A stretch of DNA of 64,000 bases. It comes from Metallyticus violacea (taxonomy: Eukaryota > Arthropoda > Insecta > Mantodea > Metallyticidae). The stretch spans positions 6,198,501-6,262,500 of the forward strand of contig CM060833.1 in NCBI GenBank assembly GCA_030762175.1. The letters are read 5' to 3'. Below are positions 33,554 to 46,450 of the stretch, piece by piece (position 1 is the first letter of the stretch; every line of letters starts with the position of its first letter). The position numbers and the translations under genes were made by a program. Below the pieces are notes generated by a model. The model was not told the origin of the DNA. It worked only from the letters and a program-made list of their open reading frames with translations, and ran no database searches.

Positions 33554-34621
33554 GGAAATATTACTTTCATCAGAAATTTACCTAATCTCTCCTCTTCTTC
33601 CTTGGCTGCCTGCCAGCAAAGCCTACCATAACTATCTATCTCTGTTCGATTCCATCAAGGAGTGTGATAAATACTTTTCTCTACGTTTTTCCATAAAGGT
33701 ACAATCAGATTTGCCCTGTCCTGTCCCTGAGCCTCGCAAGCCCCTGTCTAATGAATTTAGTCCCTGTTTTGATCTACTGCTCCATTCCATAGTTACTTAC
33801 TAATAGATACGCTCGTTTTAGTGCTGCCATCTCTCATACTTCCTTTAAATAGCAACGTTTTATTTACGGTTATTGGTATTTTTGTTGTTTAATTGTATTC
33901 TGTGTGTTTTAAGGTGTTAACTGAAAGGTTATTATGGAAAAGGTTCAATACTGCCTTAAGTCATGATAAATTTATTGCCGCGGTGTAAGTTTTAAAATGT
34001 TAAAATTATAAATTGTGTTGTATCTGCGTTCGTATAATAGTAATTAATTATTAACTATATTTATGTTTTCATATTTATTTATTACATATAATACACCGCC
34101 AAATTCTAGAAAACTCCTGCGGCTTCATAAATAACAGTAAGATATTGTCCGCTTCTCTTGAAAAGTAAGCAATTTCGTGACTTAGTATTTTTTTTTTTAT
34201 TTGCTGTATATTCCTCGATTTTCTTTTAAGAAATGCAATTAAAGTAGTACATATATCAACTTTGATATAGAGATAGGAGCTCGCAACATAGAGAAAAATG
34301 CCCACATGGACATAGGCTTATATGATTAGATAAATGCTGAAAGTATACAAACGAAACGTTCTCATTTATGATATGACTTACTTTCTTACTTAGTACCATG
34401 TACCGCTCTTATACCAAGTGATATTTCACCTTTGATTTACTTGCAAAAATGGTGAAAAAAACTATCAAAACATCTAATTCAATATCTAAATGTAGCTGTC
34501 CCTGGATCCCTTATTACCGAAAAAGAAACACTTTTCGTTCCTCACAGATTTTCTCCATTCTATTTAATCGTATATCAATTATTATCACAAACAAATTAAC
34601 ATCATTACTACGGACAATCAG
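33554..34621. other. No supported gene
   Basis: The first 250 bases are pyrimidine-rich and open on the plus strand (33552-33803), but no domain is recognisable. The rest is AT-rich. Confidence 0.4.
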
Positions 34622-35830
34622 AAAGTTTTGCAATTTTCACCTTAAAGTTCATGCTAACAACTAAATTCGACATTTATCCTTACAATCCTTTGCAGTACTC
34701 TACAACACACAGTTGTGGACGGTGCAAACACTTGTCAAAGGCACTGATTGAGATGTTGTCAACAGAGCTGAATTTATAGCTTGAGCAAGGTAATGCACTT
34801 GTTTAAAAGTTTTCCAGCGATGCAAGATTTCACTTGAGGAAGTCAAACGGTGCAAGGTCAGGACTGTAGGGTGGATGGTCAACAACTGAACTTTGGAGAC
34901 TTTAGTTTCCTCAAATTTGCAGCTGTTCTGTGAGGAGACGCGTTGTCATGCAAAAGCAACAGACTTGAAGTTCCTGCCTTTTGACACCGCCGCCTCAGTT
35001 CTTCAAATGAACAATACAAAATATAAGTGTCATAGTATTCTCCATTCATTGTCATTCCTTCTGGCATACAATCAACCACTAATTATCTTCATAGTTGAAG
35101 AAAACAGCAAGAACGAAAATCTTGTAGAAGAACTAACTGGTCTTGGGTCATTCTCATTTACCCACACGCAGTTCTGAGCTTTATTTGGGAAGGTATAGAA
35201 ATAAAACCAACTTTCATCACCAGTGCATATATCTGTCAAACGTTTAGTTGCCTTGCACATTCCTTTCTCCTCTTCTTCTCTTCATTGGTTAGGGAATGTG
35301 GAACCCATTTTACACAGATTTTTTGCAATTTTAAATGTTCATGAAGTATACTGTCAATGCTGCCAACTGTGATATCCACTTCCATACTTAGCATTTCAAC
35401 AGCAATATGTGGATTTACTTCCATCAAGTTCCTCACTCTTTGAATTGTTCTCTCGTTCGCAGCTTCCCGAGGCCGGCCAGAGCGAGGGTTGTCTTTCAAA
35501 GTCTCTCGCCCTTTTTCAAATGATCGAATTCATCTTACAATGGTAACAAATGAACACACTTGATCACCATGAACAGCTACCAAGTCCTCGCTCTTTCACC
35601 AGCTTATAGCGTGTGTAAATGTAGAATGTAAAGTTTTCTTTAGAAATATTCATGATTTTTCATCAGTTATTGACACAGACTGTACGACAGTGACTATGCA
35701 GGTTTATACTTACACTAATGTATATTTTGATATTTAAGGTTCATTGTTGCCAGCCTGTTAATTACAATTTTGTATACAATATAGTCTAACCATGGATAGT
35801 CTAGTTGCAAAACTTTTTGAACGCCTTTCG
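34622..35830 (-). mobile_element. Mariner family C copy 3, nearly full length (about 1.2 kb)
   Basis: Inner TIR AAAGTTTTGCAA is present at the left, and the complement TTGCAAAACTTTTTGAACGC at the right. Minus-strand fragments run in order: NPRSGRPREAANERTIQRVR and LSMEVDITVGSIDSILHEHL (35499-35350), KICVKWVPHSLTNEEKKRR, DICTGDESWFYFYTFPNKAQ (first catalytic Asp, about 35230), MTMNGEYYDTYILYCSFEEL, then SLLLLHDNASPHRTAANL (second catalytic Asp, about 34960). The third motif follows out of frame. A stretch around 35540-35750 interrupts the 5' part. Inactive. Confidence 0.88.
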
Positions 35831-35891
35831 TACAATATTATTTCTAAGCCAGCTATAATCTATGAAATACTAACCATACTGTATATATTTT

Positions 35892-36141
35892 TAATGTTGT
35901 TTAACGCCCGTTTTTACTACTGAGGCATCACAGGCGGTGGACATTGATGATACATGAAATGAAATGATAAATTGGGAAAGAATTTTTAAACGAAAGAAAC
36001 GTTCCAGGCCTAAGTTTAGAGTACCTCGGCACTTGCCATTAGAGGACTGAGTAAGACCTCAGTCACGGAGGACGGTCCTGGCGGGATTCGAACCCCAGAC
36101 CGCCCGCTCACGAGTCTGCGCCATAGGCCACCTGTGGCGGT
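35892..36141 (-). repeat. SINE-S copy
   Basis: Runs from TTTAACGCCCGTTTTTACTA to GGCCACCTGTGGCGGTA, with a few small deletions (the body is shortened at TACCTCGGCACTTGCC). Confidence 0.88.
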
Positions 36142-37874
36142 ATACTGTATTAGAATGAAGCATAATAATAGTGTTATTAAAAATAATACGATGAAAGTTG
36201 CTAGTATTAAACAAATAGGGATAAAATGTTGCATACACTTGTGGGATGAACTTCTTTACATGTGTCTACTGCCTCGTTCTGCAAACACACTCAAGCTTGT
36301 ATTCCGCCAGTTGTGTAAATAAATTCATGAGCATTGTGTAAGAAATGTTTTTCGTATCCTGTGATCGATGGTACACGTGTGTTCCACGACCAAATCCTGG
36401 GAGTTTTATTATACCAGCAACCACCGGGTTACTAACAGGAGAGTATCGAAATACGTTCGTAAAAGGTGTACTATAAAAAAACAGTCGTCACTGTTTTTGG
36501 ACCGACTTATTTAGTACCAATATTTGTCTTTTTAATACCACAGCAAGTAATACTAAAAATAGTTCGATAAACCAGAAAATTTGTTAATATTCATAGCGTA
36601 ATTTACTTGTATATTAGACTTGAATTTTTATTTAAATAAATAAGTAAACATCTTCTGTTTTCTTTCAAATAGGGCAACCTTCTTGTGAGTTGAGACATAT
36701 TTGGGCAACAGAGGCCTTGAAAATGTAATGCCAGTCTACATAGGGCATATTTAAATGCCCGCAGTGGGATGTTTTTGTTTTAAAGTTGAAGGCAAGACAA
36801 AGTGTCACTCCGCCACTGGTGGTGCCCTGCAGTGACAGAGGGATGGGTAAAGGAGATCGATACGACTGCAGCGCCGTGGAGGGGCGGAGACGAATACTGC
36901 GGCGTTGTTCTCTCTACCATCCGAACATGATCTCAATCCTACCAATATGTGGTTTATCCTACGTCCTATTTACGTTTATCTTTAGTTTTAAATAGCCGCC
37001 TGTAATTCTTAGAAATTAAATATAAAAATACAAAGTAGACACTTTTCTAATTAAAAAATAGAACATAAAAGCAATTTATCCTATAAATTAATTTTAATAT
37101 CAAAATATACCTACCTTACATTAGATTCTTGCGTAATGTATAAACTTGATAATATGAAAAAAGTGATTTTAAGATGTCAAAATTGTTTTACTATTGATAT
37201 AACTAAACAGCGCATTTTCAATCAGGTACCTTAGTGCTTAAAAGAAGCATAAATAAATAAAACATTTAAATAATAAAGAAAATATTAACTGGTGTTCATC
37301 TTCAAAGGCAGAGAATATAGAATGTATCGTAATGTGTGAAAATAGGAGGAGAGAAAAAATATAAATTAATACGTAAGATATAAGCCAGGCGGTATACACG
37401 CTTTATGCATTAATATAGCTGCCATCTCTCTATCTCTGAGTTAACTTTCAGAGCTCTGAGTAGGTAACCAGAGATAAGGCATGTTAGGCAACCGGCAACG
37501 GAGACTTGGTTTTAACAGAACGTCTATGATTGTTCATGCGTAGCGAAACAACAGTAGAAGTTAAAGCAATATAAAATGCTTTACAAAGCTTACAAGATAA
37601 CATATACACGACGTTTTTAGAAGAACAGGTAGCAAATGAAGAAATGTTAAATTCTCTGGATATATTAGGGCTGTGAAATGAATGGCACGGTATAATTAGC
37701 GCACAGGTTTTACATTTAGGGCGTTGGCAAGGATGTGAGCCTGCAACGGGACGAGGTAAATTGGAAGTAGATAGTTTGCGACGAAATATATTTTAAAATT
37801 ACGGGGTGTACCAAAGTAGTGTGGAGTAGATATTCGGGGAAAAAAACTACTTAGAGATAGTTTGTTGATTTCGT
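36142..37874. other. About 1.7 kb without a recognisable gene
   Basis: Mostly AT-rich. One GC-rich block at about 36785-36930 (CCACTGGTGGTGCCCTGCAG, GCGCCGTGGAGGGGCGGAG) stands out from its surroundings and is of unknown nature. Confidence 0.4.
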
Positions 37875-38031
37875 TTATATACGGACGCTGTTTAACATCT
37901 CAGGTCATCAGCATCCCATTCAATTTACTGAAACGGGCGATAAATTTTGCTCAGCCCTTAAAAATCCATTGAACCCGTGATCTTGGGTCTACGAGGCAAG
38001 CATGGTTACCACTACACTACCAGGAGCGATA
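37875..38031 (-). repeat. SINE-G copy with internal deletion
   Basis: 3' end block TTTAACATCTCAGGTCATCA and head block GGTTACCACTACACTACC are present. The body between CTCAGCCC and AAAATCCATTGAACCC is lost. Confidence 0.85.
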
Positions 38032-38224
38032 CACTTAGATATAAATGCATTAACAAAGTATCGTGACATTCCTTAAAAATAGGCCTAATACTCTCAATTC
38101 CAGGCACCTAAGTAGTAACAAGGTTAATGAGGTTTTTGATTTGCAATGGAATTTTTTGTGCGCTGGGATGACACGGGGTTTTAAAAGAGAGGAAAGGAGA
38201 TCACGAAGAGTGAAAGACGTGCTT

Positions 38225-38476
38225 ATGTGAATGCATGAGAAGTCCTAGATTGCGAGTTCGATCCCTGCTAGGGTCGATAGACATTTACATATATAAAAAG
38301 TCTAAATATGGCATATGGCATATGGAAGTAAAGCCGTGAGTAGATTTACAACACGTAATGTAACCTAAAGTCTGAAATAAGAGGCATCTGAGGAAAATTT
38401 ATCGGCCGTTTCACGTCCTGGATTGAATGCGACACTGATGACCTGAGATGTTAAAATCGTCTGTTAATAAAATAGA
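38225..38476 (+). repeat. SINE-G copy, diverged
   Basis: The B box is GAGTTCGATCCCTGC. The body retains GGAAGTAAAGCCGTGAG and ATCGGCCGTTTCACGTCCTG, and the end is GACCTGAGATGTTAAAAT. The A-box part is poorly preserved. Confidence 0.75.
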
Positions 38477-38514
38477 TCAACCGCTTTACAAATTTGCATA
38501 CTAACGTTCTTTTG

Positions 38515-38690
38515 TTCAAGAATCGGCAGTCTTGAAACCCACCGTTCACAAACACCTCTCATGTGCAAATTTTCTTTTACCATTTAAGAACTTCGTAGTC
38601 TTCTTTGATAAAGATCATCTAATTTATGAGGACGAGTAAAGATATGCTGTCAATAAAAAATCTGCCTATTCTTTATTAAACAGCTCTTGT
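38515..38690 (-). mobile_element. Family D remnant (end fragment)
   Basis: Contains the D words TTGAAACCCACCGTTCACAAACAC (in pieces) and the end TTCTTTATTAAACAGCTC, corresponding to the inner HMRRVC region and the 5' TIR. The intervening sequence is deleted. Confidence 0.65.
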
Positions 38691-38745
38691 AATACACACA
38701 TCCCAGTAATCTTAAAACACCCCTCCATTATTGTAAACATTTTAA

Positions 38746-39195
38746 TCAGTTCTGAGTCATAACTCGTTCTTTTGACACCACCCTAGTGCTTTTTATGCTG
38801 TTACGTTGGATACGCTTGTTTTGGATTGCCATCCTTGTACCACTCAGATGTAACATATGTATATTATTTGTCACAATCACATCCCTCTCTAGGCGATATA
38901 CGAAAGCCGTGCCACCTGGCGGCCGGTAGATTCTAAGCTTTAAATATATATTGAAGCCACCTTGCCAATGCAAGTAGAGTTGTGACCGGAGGAGTAGATG
39001 AAAGGACCTGAAAAGCTCCACAATGTAAGTAATGCAATTGTCGAGAGTTGTCTTGAGGTTTGTGAGGTATTTCCCTCGCGAGAAGCTGTAGGAATTTATT
39101 TTACGCAAGTCAGAAATCATTGACGAGGTAAAATATTTCGTGTGTTGCTTTTCATTGGCAAGAATGACATGTGTCAGAGCCCTGAAGTTAGGCAA
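38746..39195 (-). other. Open frame of 149 codons, unknown
   Basis: One of the longest uninterrupted frames in the window that is not clearly transposon-derived. It begins PNFRALTHVILANEKQH and ends RVMTQN. I recognise no domain, signal peptide or transmembrane segment, and no splice sites were identified. Composition is ordinary. It may be chance. Confidence 0.15.
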
Positions 39196-40189
39196 AACGC
39201 ATTTTCATTTTGAGTGCTACAGTGTTTTTTTTTTTTTATTTTTGGGGAGCTTTTGTTGCCTATTTTAAGGTTTAAAACATTTTTTACCTGTTTTAGATTG
39301 TTGTGGATTTTATCTGCATTTATTTACTCATTTTAAAAGCACGTAAAAATTTCAATATATCGAAGTGAAAAGTTTTTAAAAGCTAAATGGTATGTTCACC
39401 TCACGAAAATATCTATTGACAATCTTGTTATACATTTATTTCTTTTCAGTAGGTTAAAAAACGTCTCCTTAACTCTATCACTTAAACTCTTTAAATAGCA
39501 AAACTTTCATTAGTGAAATAAACGCACTGTTACCTTGGGTATACGTATGCCAGGAAATAGAGAGGATAAGGAAAGTATTGCAATTTTAATAGTCCTGGCG
39601 AATGACATTGTATCGGTTTGCGTGAGACGGTTGTAGGAAATTTGTAGTGGGGGTAATTTCTCAGCTGCAAGCGAGAAAGATGAGAGCGGTACAGCTGTGC
39701 AATAAACCATCCCTACAATGTGTCAGTACGGAAGTAAGAGAGATACTAACCTGATTCCCCTATAAACGTATAAACAGAAAATGAACTCGACCAGAAGCTA
39801 CTGCACATCTTTTGCTCATTCTCCAGGACTATTCAAAACAACTTTACTTTGTCTTGGTCAACATTACCATAATGTCCTGGAAGGTGAATGTTCTATTGTA
39901 ACTGGTATGAGCTCTTTCCGAAATAGTTTGTTTTAAATATGCTTCAATCACTTCAGTGGAAGTAGAACGTTCTTTTTCCATGATGAAAATTGTTCTCTGT
40001 TACAAGCGGCTGACTATGACAGTTGATACCTTGAAAAAAACTTCTTATTGTTGCTTGTGACCAAGAAAAGTAAGCTTAAGTACTTTAATTGTGTGATAAA
40101 GAAATTATTGAGTATTTTAAATATCTATTTTCATTAATAATAAGTGATATTACTCTCTGTTTTCACTTTTAATACATTTCTATTTTATT
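39196..40189. other. No gene seen
   Basis: AT-rich non-coding sequence with a T run at about 39225-39240. Confidence 0.4.
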
Positions 40190-40440
40190 TGTTGCAAATT
40201 CGCCTCTGTGGCTGTCTCCGCTGCGGTGTCGGCCCTTCAGAAAACTTCTGTATTCAATTGCAGACACTTTTCACAGTTATGAAGCATTTCTTTTGGAATA
40301 TTCTTTGACCCCACACATTTTACCCACAAAAATTGCACAGCGGAGCGCGGCTCGAGTATTGTGTACTCACTCAGAGGCGCTGTTAGGATGTTTGTCTCCA
40401 TCAATGAGTAACTTTCTTAATGACTTCTCTTCGTATTCCT
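40190..40440 (-). mobile_element. Tc1/mariner relic, family K copy 2
   Basis: Nucleotide-level relative of 48-318 in the same orientation (TTGCAAATTCGCCTCTGTGGC split over both, GACCCCACACATTTTACCCA). More diverged than copy 1. Confidence 0.5.
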
Positions 40441-40947
40441 TGCACGATGCTCAATTTTATATATTTTGATTTGATATTTCAAATTAATATTTTAGACAAA
40501 TGTATCATCGTAAAAACTTGGCCAGCCGAGAACGTTTTAAACTGCCGTTGTGTATATACATGGCAATACCCCCCTACACGTACAGGAAGAACCATAAAAA
40601 GGGTTACTTTATTCTTATCCTGGAACACGGTCGACTTTCCCTAGGGGTACCTTCGGTATATTATTTATTTCTACGACCATGCTGTCTACATGACGTAACA
40701 AGGTCATAAGTACTTCTGGCACGTAGTCTTGACGGCCACCATCAGCATCCACATTCTGTGCACCTGCTGCGGCAATTTCTCGAAGCACTTGACCCTTCCC
40801 GCGACGTAAGGATCTCAACCTCTGCGTTATTAATGTGAACACCCGCGCGATTCTAAAGACCCGAACTCGAGATTTGGCATTATAACACTTAGACCTCCAA
40901 GTGACGGTGCTACAGACAGCACAAGTGGAGTTTAAAAATACGCTGTA
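40441..40947. other. No supported gene
   Basis: Two short open frames overlap here (plus 40500-40709, minus 40842-40615) but neither shows a known motif. Confidence 0.35.
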
Positions 40948-41372
40948 TAAGTCCTCGGTCTGACCAAGAAAACACTGGATTTGAGAAAAATGTCATTTAT
41001 TTTTCTACATAGTCACTTTGTAAATAATATATTTAGTCCACGACTTTCCAACTTTTTAATATCCCCAGTAAAATAAAATTTGTCCATTTGTGAAAAATAA
41101 AATCTTATCTCAACGTCAAACTCATTATTTGATGTGAATCTTCGTCCAACCAGTCATTTCTTCAGGTTTGGGAAGAAAAAGTAATCACTGGGACTCAAAT
41201 CCTGCAAATGTGGCGGATGTGGAAGCATTTTGAACGGAAGGTCAGGCAGTTTTGCAGCAACAATCCCAGATGTATGTAAAAGCGCATTATCGTGTTGAAA
41301 GAGAACTTTCTTTTTCCCAAAGTGTGGACGTTTAGCCTGAATAGCATCCTTTACTTGGTCCAGTAGTGCAAA
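40948..41372 (-). mobile_element. Mariner family B copy 3, 3' third only
   Basis: Matches the 3' part of the B elements. The complement of GTGATTACTTTTTC (SDYFF region) lies at about 41180, an HDN-region equivalent is near 41295, and the end lies near 40948 (GTCCTCGGTCTGACCAAGAA). Sequence stops at CTTGGTCCAGTAGTGCA, corresponding to the LLDQ segment. No DNA-binding part. Confidence 0.8.
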
Positions 41373-44300
41373 AATGGGGAGAAAGGAAGGGTAAATGATA
41401 CAATTGAAAACAAAAAAACTAAGTAGAATATTTATCTACAGCATGAAGGGTTAAATTGGCAAGATGTGATCTAGCTCTCGGCTGATGGTGGTTTTCCACC
41501 ACCTGACGAGTTCGATGAGGCAAGGAGGACGAATGCAAACTACACACATTGCGGAGAAATAAGTAAGATTATTTTTAATCAATAATCGGCATTGAATAAT
41601 GTCAAAAAGCGACGTTCCTGTCCTTTAACAATAAAACTTCACCATTGTCTGTCAATGAAAAACGTTAGGTGTTTGTATCTCGTTTATAAATAATTTCAGG
41701 TAATGTCTATACTTTGTAGCCGTTGTATACAAATAAACAACTTTAATGATATTTTAAAAATAAAAAATTTTGTTCTTCTGTTCAGATTGACATAAAACCA
41801 AAGTTAAATCATCAAACCGTCTTTAATGTACATAATATTATTTGATCGCATAGGAAGGCAGATGAAATGTTAACCTTATATCAAGTTTAGAGGTGAATTG
41901 CTGTTAGAAATATCTTGCCTAACTTTGAAGTTAAAGAGCAGATGAAACTAAACGTTTACTCTTTCTAAGCATTCATTTAAAATTCTGAATACACTGTATA
42001 ACGATTAACTGAAACTATGACACAACTCTAAAGGGTAGTAACATTTTAATGTACAAACATTTTTTAGAATATTATTGTATAAATATTATACAAAAAGTAG
42101 TGTCAAAAACAGGTGGTTCAAAATTGGCATGAACTCTTTTTAAGATAAATGTCTGACTATAATGCAAAGCTCTGGTAATTATGTTAAGCAGATCACCAGC
42201 ACTATAAGCATCAATTTTGATAGTCAAAAGCCTTGATATTAATAACGATTCCTTATTGAATTTTTTGTACATTACAAATATTCTCTGCTGTTTGTTTAAG
42301 AAGCACTCTTCACTAAAATAACACTCAGGTCAAATTTGAACTACCTTAAGTATCATTAAGTGACTTGCTTATTTCACTCTCTAAAATTTTGTACATATAT
42401 TCAACAAGTACTCATATACCACAGTGAAACACGCAACACCTTCGTGTGTTCTGTGTTTTCATTATTAGTACTGCACTTTTTAGAAGCTTCTTTATAATAC
42501 CTTAATCATGACCTCTCCTGAAATATTTCAATAAAAATATACACATTTTGTGATGTGTTTCCTTTTTCTGTGTTTATATGTTCTTTAAGTGTGTATATGT
42601 GTGTTCCTTTCTATCTTTGTGTTCAGCTGCGGATGCAGAAAGCTGTAAAAATAACAACAAACAGGTCTATTACCAATTTAACAACTGGTTCTTTTTTATT
42701 TTCTGACTGTGGTTGCATGCTGCTGCACTCTAGTGGTGTGACCTGTAACTTATGTCCAAATACACTCCTCTGGTAAGCCATATTTATTTGCAACACTGAA
42801 CTATTTTTTCGTGATAGCTTTTAAAAGCATTTTAACATGTTTTTTCTTTGTTTTTTTATTGTAATATTAAGTTGCCTGTGTTGCTAATGCTGTTTTGTTT
42901 CCTTTATAAATGTATTTATTTTTATCTTCATATTATATTTTTCTGTAAATATATATATAAATATTCTGTGTATACTTGTTAATATTTAACATAATTTACT
43001 TATTATTTAGAAACTGAATTGGTACAACAATGTAACAAAACTCTGAACATATTTGCATACTGGTTAGAGATTCAACAACTGCAGTTCCTGAACAAAATAT
43101 TAAACCATCCAAAAAGGTTGTTCAAGCTGTTATTATAAACTGTAAGACATTAACATTTTATATTCATTTTAAATTAAAATTCACTTGTATGTTATATTAA
43201 AACCATAAGAGATAATTGGTCACTTAAAATAACATTTTATTAATTGTCTTCGTGTAGAAACAACAAAAAATATCAGATATTCAGTGCATCATCCCCTTAA
43301 TTAAAATCGACATAGAAGGACATGCGTTAAATTAAAGTGTAAAGTGGTTTTTGAATCAATTATCAGATAAGCAACAACCGGATAGAACCCTTGTGTCCTT
43401 TTTTTGTATAAATGGGTTATTATTTTGATTATTTTGTAGATGGCATTATAAAAACCTATAGATACGAAAATAATGAACTAGTTAAATTAAGATTATCATT
43501 CACAAATCCCTAAATATTTGTACTGAAATAAACGCTTTTTTGACTTAACTTCTTAACTATATTACATATAGTTATATTAGTCATGATAACTTTTTTAAAA
43601 ATATTAACAGTAATTATGTGAATTAAATAGAGTTCAATTTTTAAAAATGTATATTTGTCTATAAAGTTGTTACATTGTTGAACTAATAAATGATTTACTA
43701 GTTTGTAAAAGTACTTCAAGTTTGGTTGATATATTAGTTAGGTATTGTATACATTGCTACATTATATTAATAATTGCTATTACGTATTGTTCAGTATTGT
43801 TGCTATATTGTACATAGAACAATAAATATTAGCTGAATTGTTTTTAGAACTTTAGAGTTAAATACGTTATGGATCTAGTTTTAGTGTAATGTATAAATTA
43901 TTATAGAGGTCTTGAAACACAGTTAAAAACTGGAAAGTGCAAATGATGAAAGCATATTGAGTTTTAATTATTCTGGTTTGTTATAATGTTTTGTAGGTAG
44001 TGTTTTATGTAGATATAGTAGTTAATTTTGGTCAAGTAGAGTTAATTAATATAGAACTTATAAGACGGTCCTAAAATATTCAAACAAGCCTGTTGGATTG
44101 CTTAATTGGTGTAATATTTCAAAATATAATAATATATTTTGGGAAGGGGACTAGATACTATGGTCGTTTTTCTTTGCTTATAAGTATTCTCCTATCCTCA
44201 ACAGAAAGAAAACATTCCATTCAAAATACTGTTGAAGAGGTTTGGTTTCCCTGTCCCAATTTCTAACACATGTATGAAGAACATTCAGGAAAGCAACCTC

Positions 44301-44650
44301 CCCATTTTATATATTTCGGGTAATAAATAACCAAACATTTTGAAAGACGAGGCAAGATGATAAATGAAATTAATGAATTTAACACCCAAACTAGATGATC
44401 AAGTCTTGACCAAAGTAATGGCTACAAAGGTTTATTCAAAATTCTTCATACACCAGAAATATTTCATCAGATTTTCTGTTCCAGCGCTGTAACTGGATGA
44501 TAACTTGCATACGGTTTGAATACACGCCTCAGTCCAACATAATGTGTTCTGTTCTTGCTATCGTATAGCTGAATGCCAATATTATAAGGATTCTATTAAC
44601 TTTACTAACAGAGGCCCAGCGCAAAGTGCAAAGTGTTATTTGTTGTCCAG
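41373..44650. other. Ca-beta: 3.3-kb repeat-poor, AT-rich stretch upstream of exon A
   Basis: No TE fragment, SINE or coding block was recognised here, in contrast to the rest of the window. A pyrimidine-rich tract with TTTGTGTTCAG at about 42615-42630 looks like a splice acceptor, but the following frame has no recognisable protein. It is presumably intron of the calcium-channel gene. It could also hold regulatory sequence or an alternative first exon, which I cannot see. Confidence 0.4.
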
Positions 44651-44767
44651 GGCTCGGCGGACTCTAATTACTCACAACCCTCATCCGACCTGTCACTGGA
44701 CGAGGAAAAGGAAACGCTGCGGCGGGAAAAGGAGCGTCAGGCCTTGAGTCAGCTGGAGAAGGCGCGG
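44651..44767 (+). CDS. Ca-beta: Voltage-gated calcium channel beta subunit, exon A (39 codons)
   Basis: This exon encodes the conserved segment just before the SH3 domain of the cytoplasmic beta subunit, which binds the pore-forming alpha-1 subunit and promotes its surface expression and gating. The frame reads [20 protein letters not shown] at its start and [11 protein letters not shown] at its end. The acceptor TTGTCCAG precedes 44651 and the donor GTGAGT follows 44767. The exon is 117 bases and phase 0 at both ends. Joined to the next exon it gives QLEKAR-TKPVAF, matching the vertebrate order QLEKAK-TKPVAF. The recognition rests on known family sequence. The upstream exons and start codon were not found in the 44.6 kb to the left. 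Confidence 0.95.
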
Positions 44768-44907
44768 GTGAGTTTGTCAAGCCATCCTTTTACTTTACTT
44801 CTTCAAGAGAAAGCATAAAGTAGGTTTGAAAGCAGCGGAAACTCTGAGGTTACCTACCAGAATCCCAAAGTGACTATAGTGACCGTCAAGGGAGCACTGG
44901 TCAAATC

Positions 44908-45867
44908 TACGAGGGGCGTTCGGAAATTATTTACAGCAGTAATTTTTGTATCTTTTTTATTATGTACATGGTATCTCTCAATATATTTCCCATCAATGCC
45001 AATGCGTTAAAATCTTTTTGGAGTATGCACCAGCATTCGTGAACAGCTGCCTGAATTTCCTTGTTGTGCAGCGAGTCCTTCATGTTGTCAAATAAGACGT
45101 AGCGAAATCCGGTGAATTTTCTGGGTGTGGTACAACAATAAATCCAGCACTGCCAACTTTGAGGTTGTAGGGTTCCTGGTATGAGGCAGAACATTGCCAT
45201 GTAGAAGGAAGACTTTATTTCTTTCGCCGTTGCTGAATTCAAGTTCCTTGAAGAAGCCACTCCATAAGTTCAACAAAAGATAGCGAACATTTGCTTGCCC
45301 ACAGATGGGGCAGCACGGAATTTCTTGGGCAGGAGACCCCCTGAATGTTTTCATTGCATGGATTTCACTTTTTCTCTGACGTGTGGTAGTGACACTATGA
45401 TTTGTCACCAGCTACTCCAAAAATTCCGGATCTTCATTACGGTAGCCAATGACAGACCTCGCATCTTTTATCTTGTGCCTTTGTCAAGTTCCGCAGAACC
45501 CAAAATGCGCATGCAGTTTTCTGTCCACGATTGCGCGGCCGAGGCCTGTGGACACTCCAGTTCATCAACGGTTATACGTCTATCAGTCATAATCAATCAG
45601 ACACAACCTCATTGTTCCTGGGAGACCGCGATGTTGACGAACGACTCGTATTCTTGTGTGCAGATTCCCTGCTTTTGACACACCCATTGGTCCAGTTGTA
45701 AATGGAGCTTTTTCATGCAGTTCAGCTTGTCCACGTCTTTTCCTATGTTACAACAAACGAGCACTGTCTCGCTATAAACTCTGCTTATAACTGTCATCTG
45801 GCGTCTACATGGAGTACTGGTGTCAGTCTTTAGTCCTGTGATATTCCCATAGATTTCCCGGCATTCC
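44908..45867 (-). mobile_element. Mariner-like element, family J copy 2, in the calcium-channel intron
   Basis: The left end is CGAGGGGCGTTCGGAAATTA preceded by TA (44909 region). Minus-strand frames include FLLHGNVLPHTRNPTTSKLA, equal to the LLHDNARPHT motif with the catalytic Asp replaced by Gly, DLLLYHTQKIHRISLRLI, and tail sequence ALMGNILRDTMYII. The N-terminal part around 45600-45800 shares TGTTCCTGGGAGACCGCGAT with 5560-6100. Heavily decayed. The right TIR is not clear. Confidence 0.7.
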
Positions 45868-46450
45868 TAAAATATCGCTATTGCAAATTAATTCGGAAAA
45901 CCCATAAGACACAATTTTGGGGATGGGAATCAGTGGCGGACATAGATTCAGTAAAGACGTCTTTTTTTTAAAGTGATTTTAGGGCAAAGAATTGCTGAAG
46001 TTTGGGGCCTACAGAGGGAGCAAAGAGTGTAAAAATCAGAATAGTTAAGTAATGGCTTCAAATTCTCCATGGAAACTAAACTTTAATTAGGACATTTCGG
46101 TACCATGAACAGCTGGGGAAAGAGAACGTGACATAGACATCTAAAGAGACAAACGATAGGGCCGCTTTATTTGGATATCGGCTCAAGTGAATATAAGGAA
46201 GCATAGAGGAAGGTAAAGAATCGCTTAAGGGATATGGATAGACATCAGACCATTGCTTAATACAGAGGGATGATTTTTCTAGTAGTACAATCGGTGCTAA
46301 ATCTGAATGGGGAGTGGAGCAGTACATCAACTGGCCGATTACAAGATGTAGAGAAATGGAGGGAAATGTATTTACCAGGAAGTTTTACTGTATTGAACTT
46401 AAGGAGTTGGTTGTGGGGAAATATTGAGTCCAGTTGTGTGTATTGATATA
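45868..46450. other. No gene; intron sequence
   Basis: No coding or repeat signal recognised between two transposon copies. Confidence 0.4.

Noticed and set aside
40500..40842. Overlapping open frames on both strands
   Set aside because: Neither has a known motif. Probably chance in a slightly GC-richer patch.
42618..42776. Acceptor-like TTTGTGTTCAG followed by an open frame upstream of exon A
   Set aside because: The following frame matches nothing in the calcium channel beta family and has no donor in a sensible phase that I could confirm.
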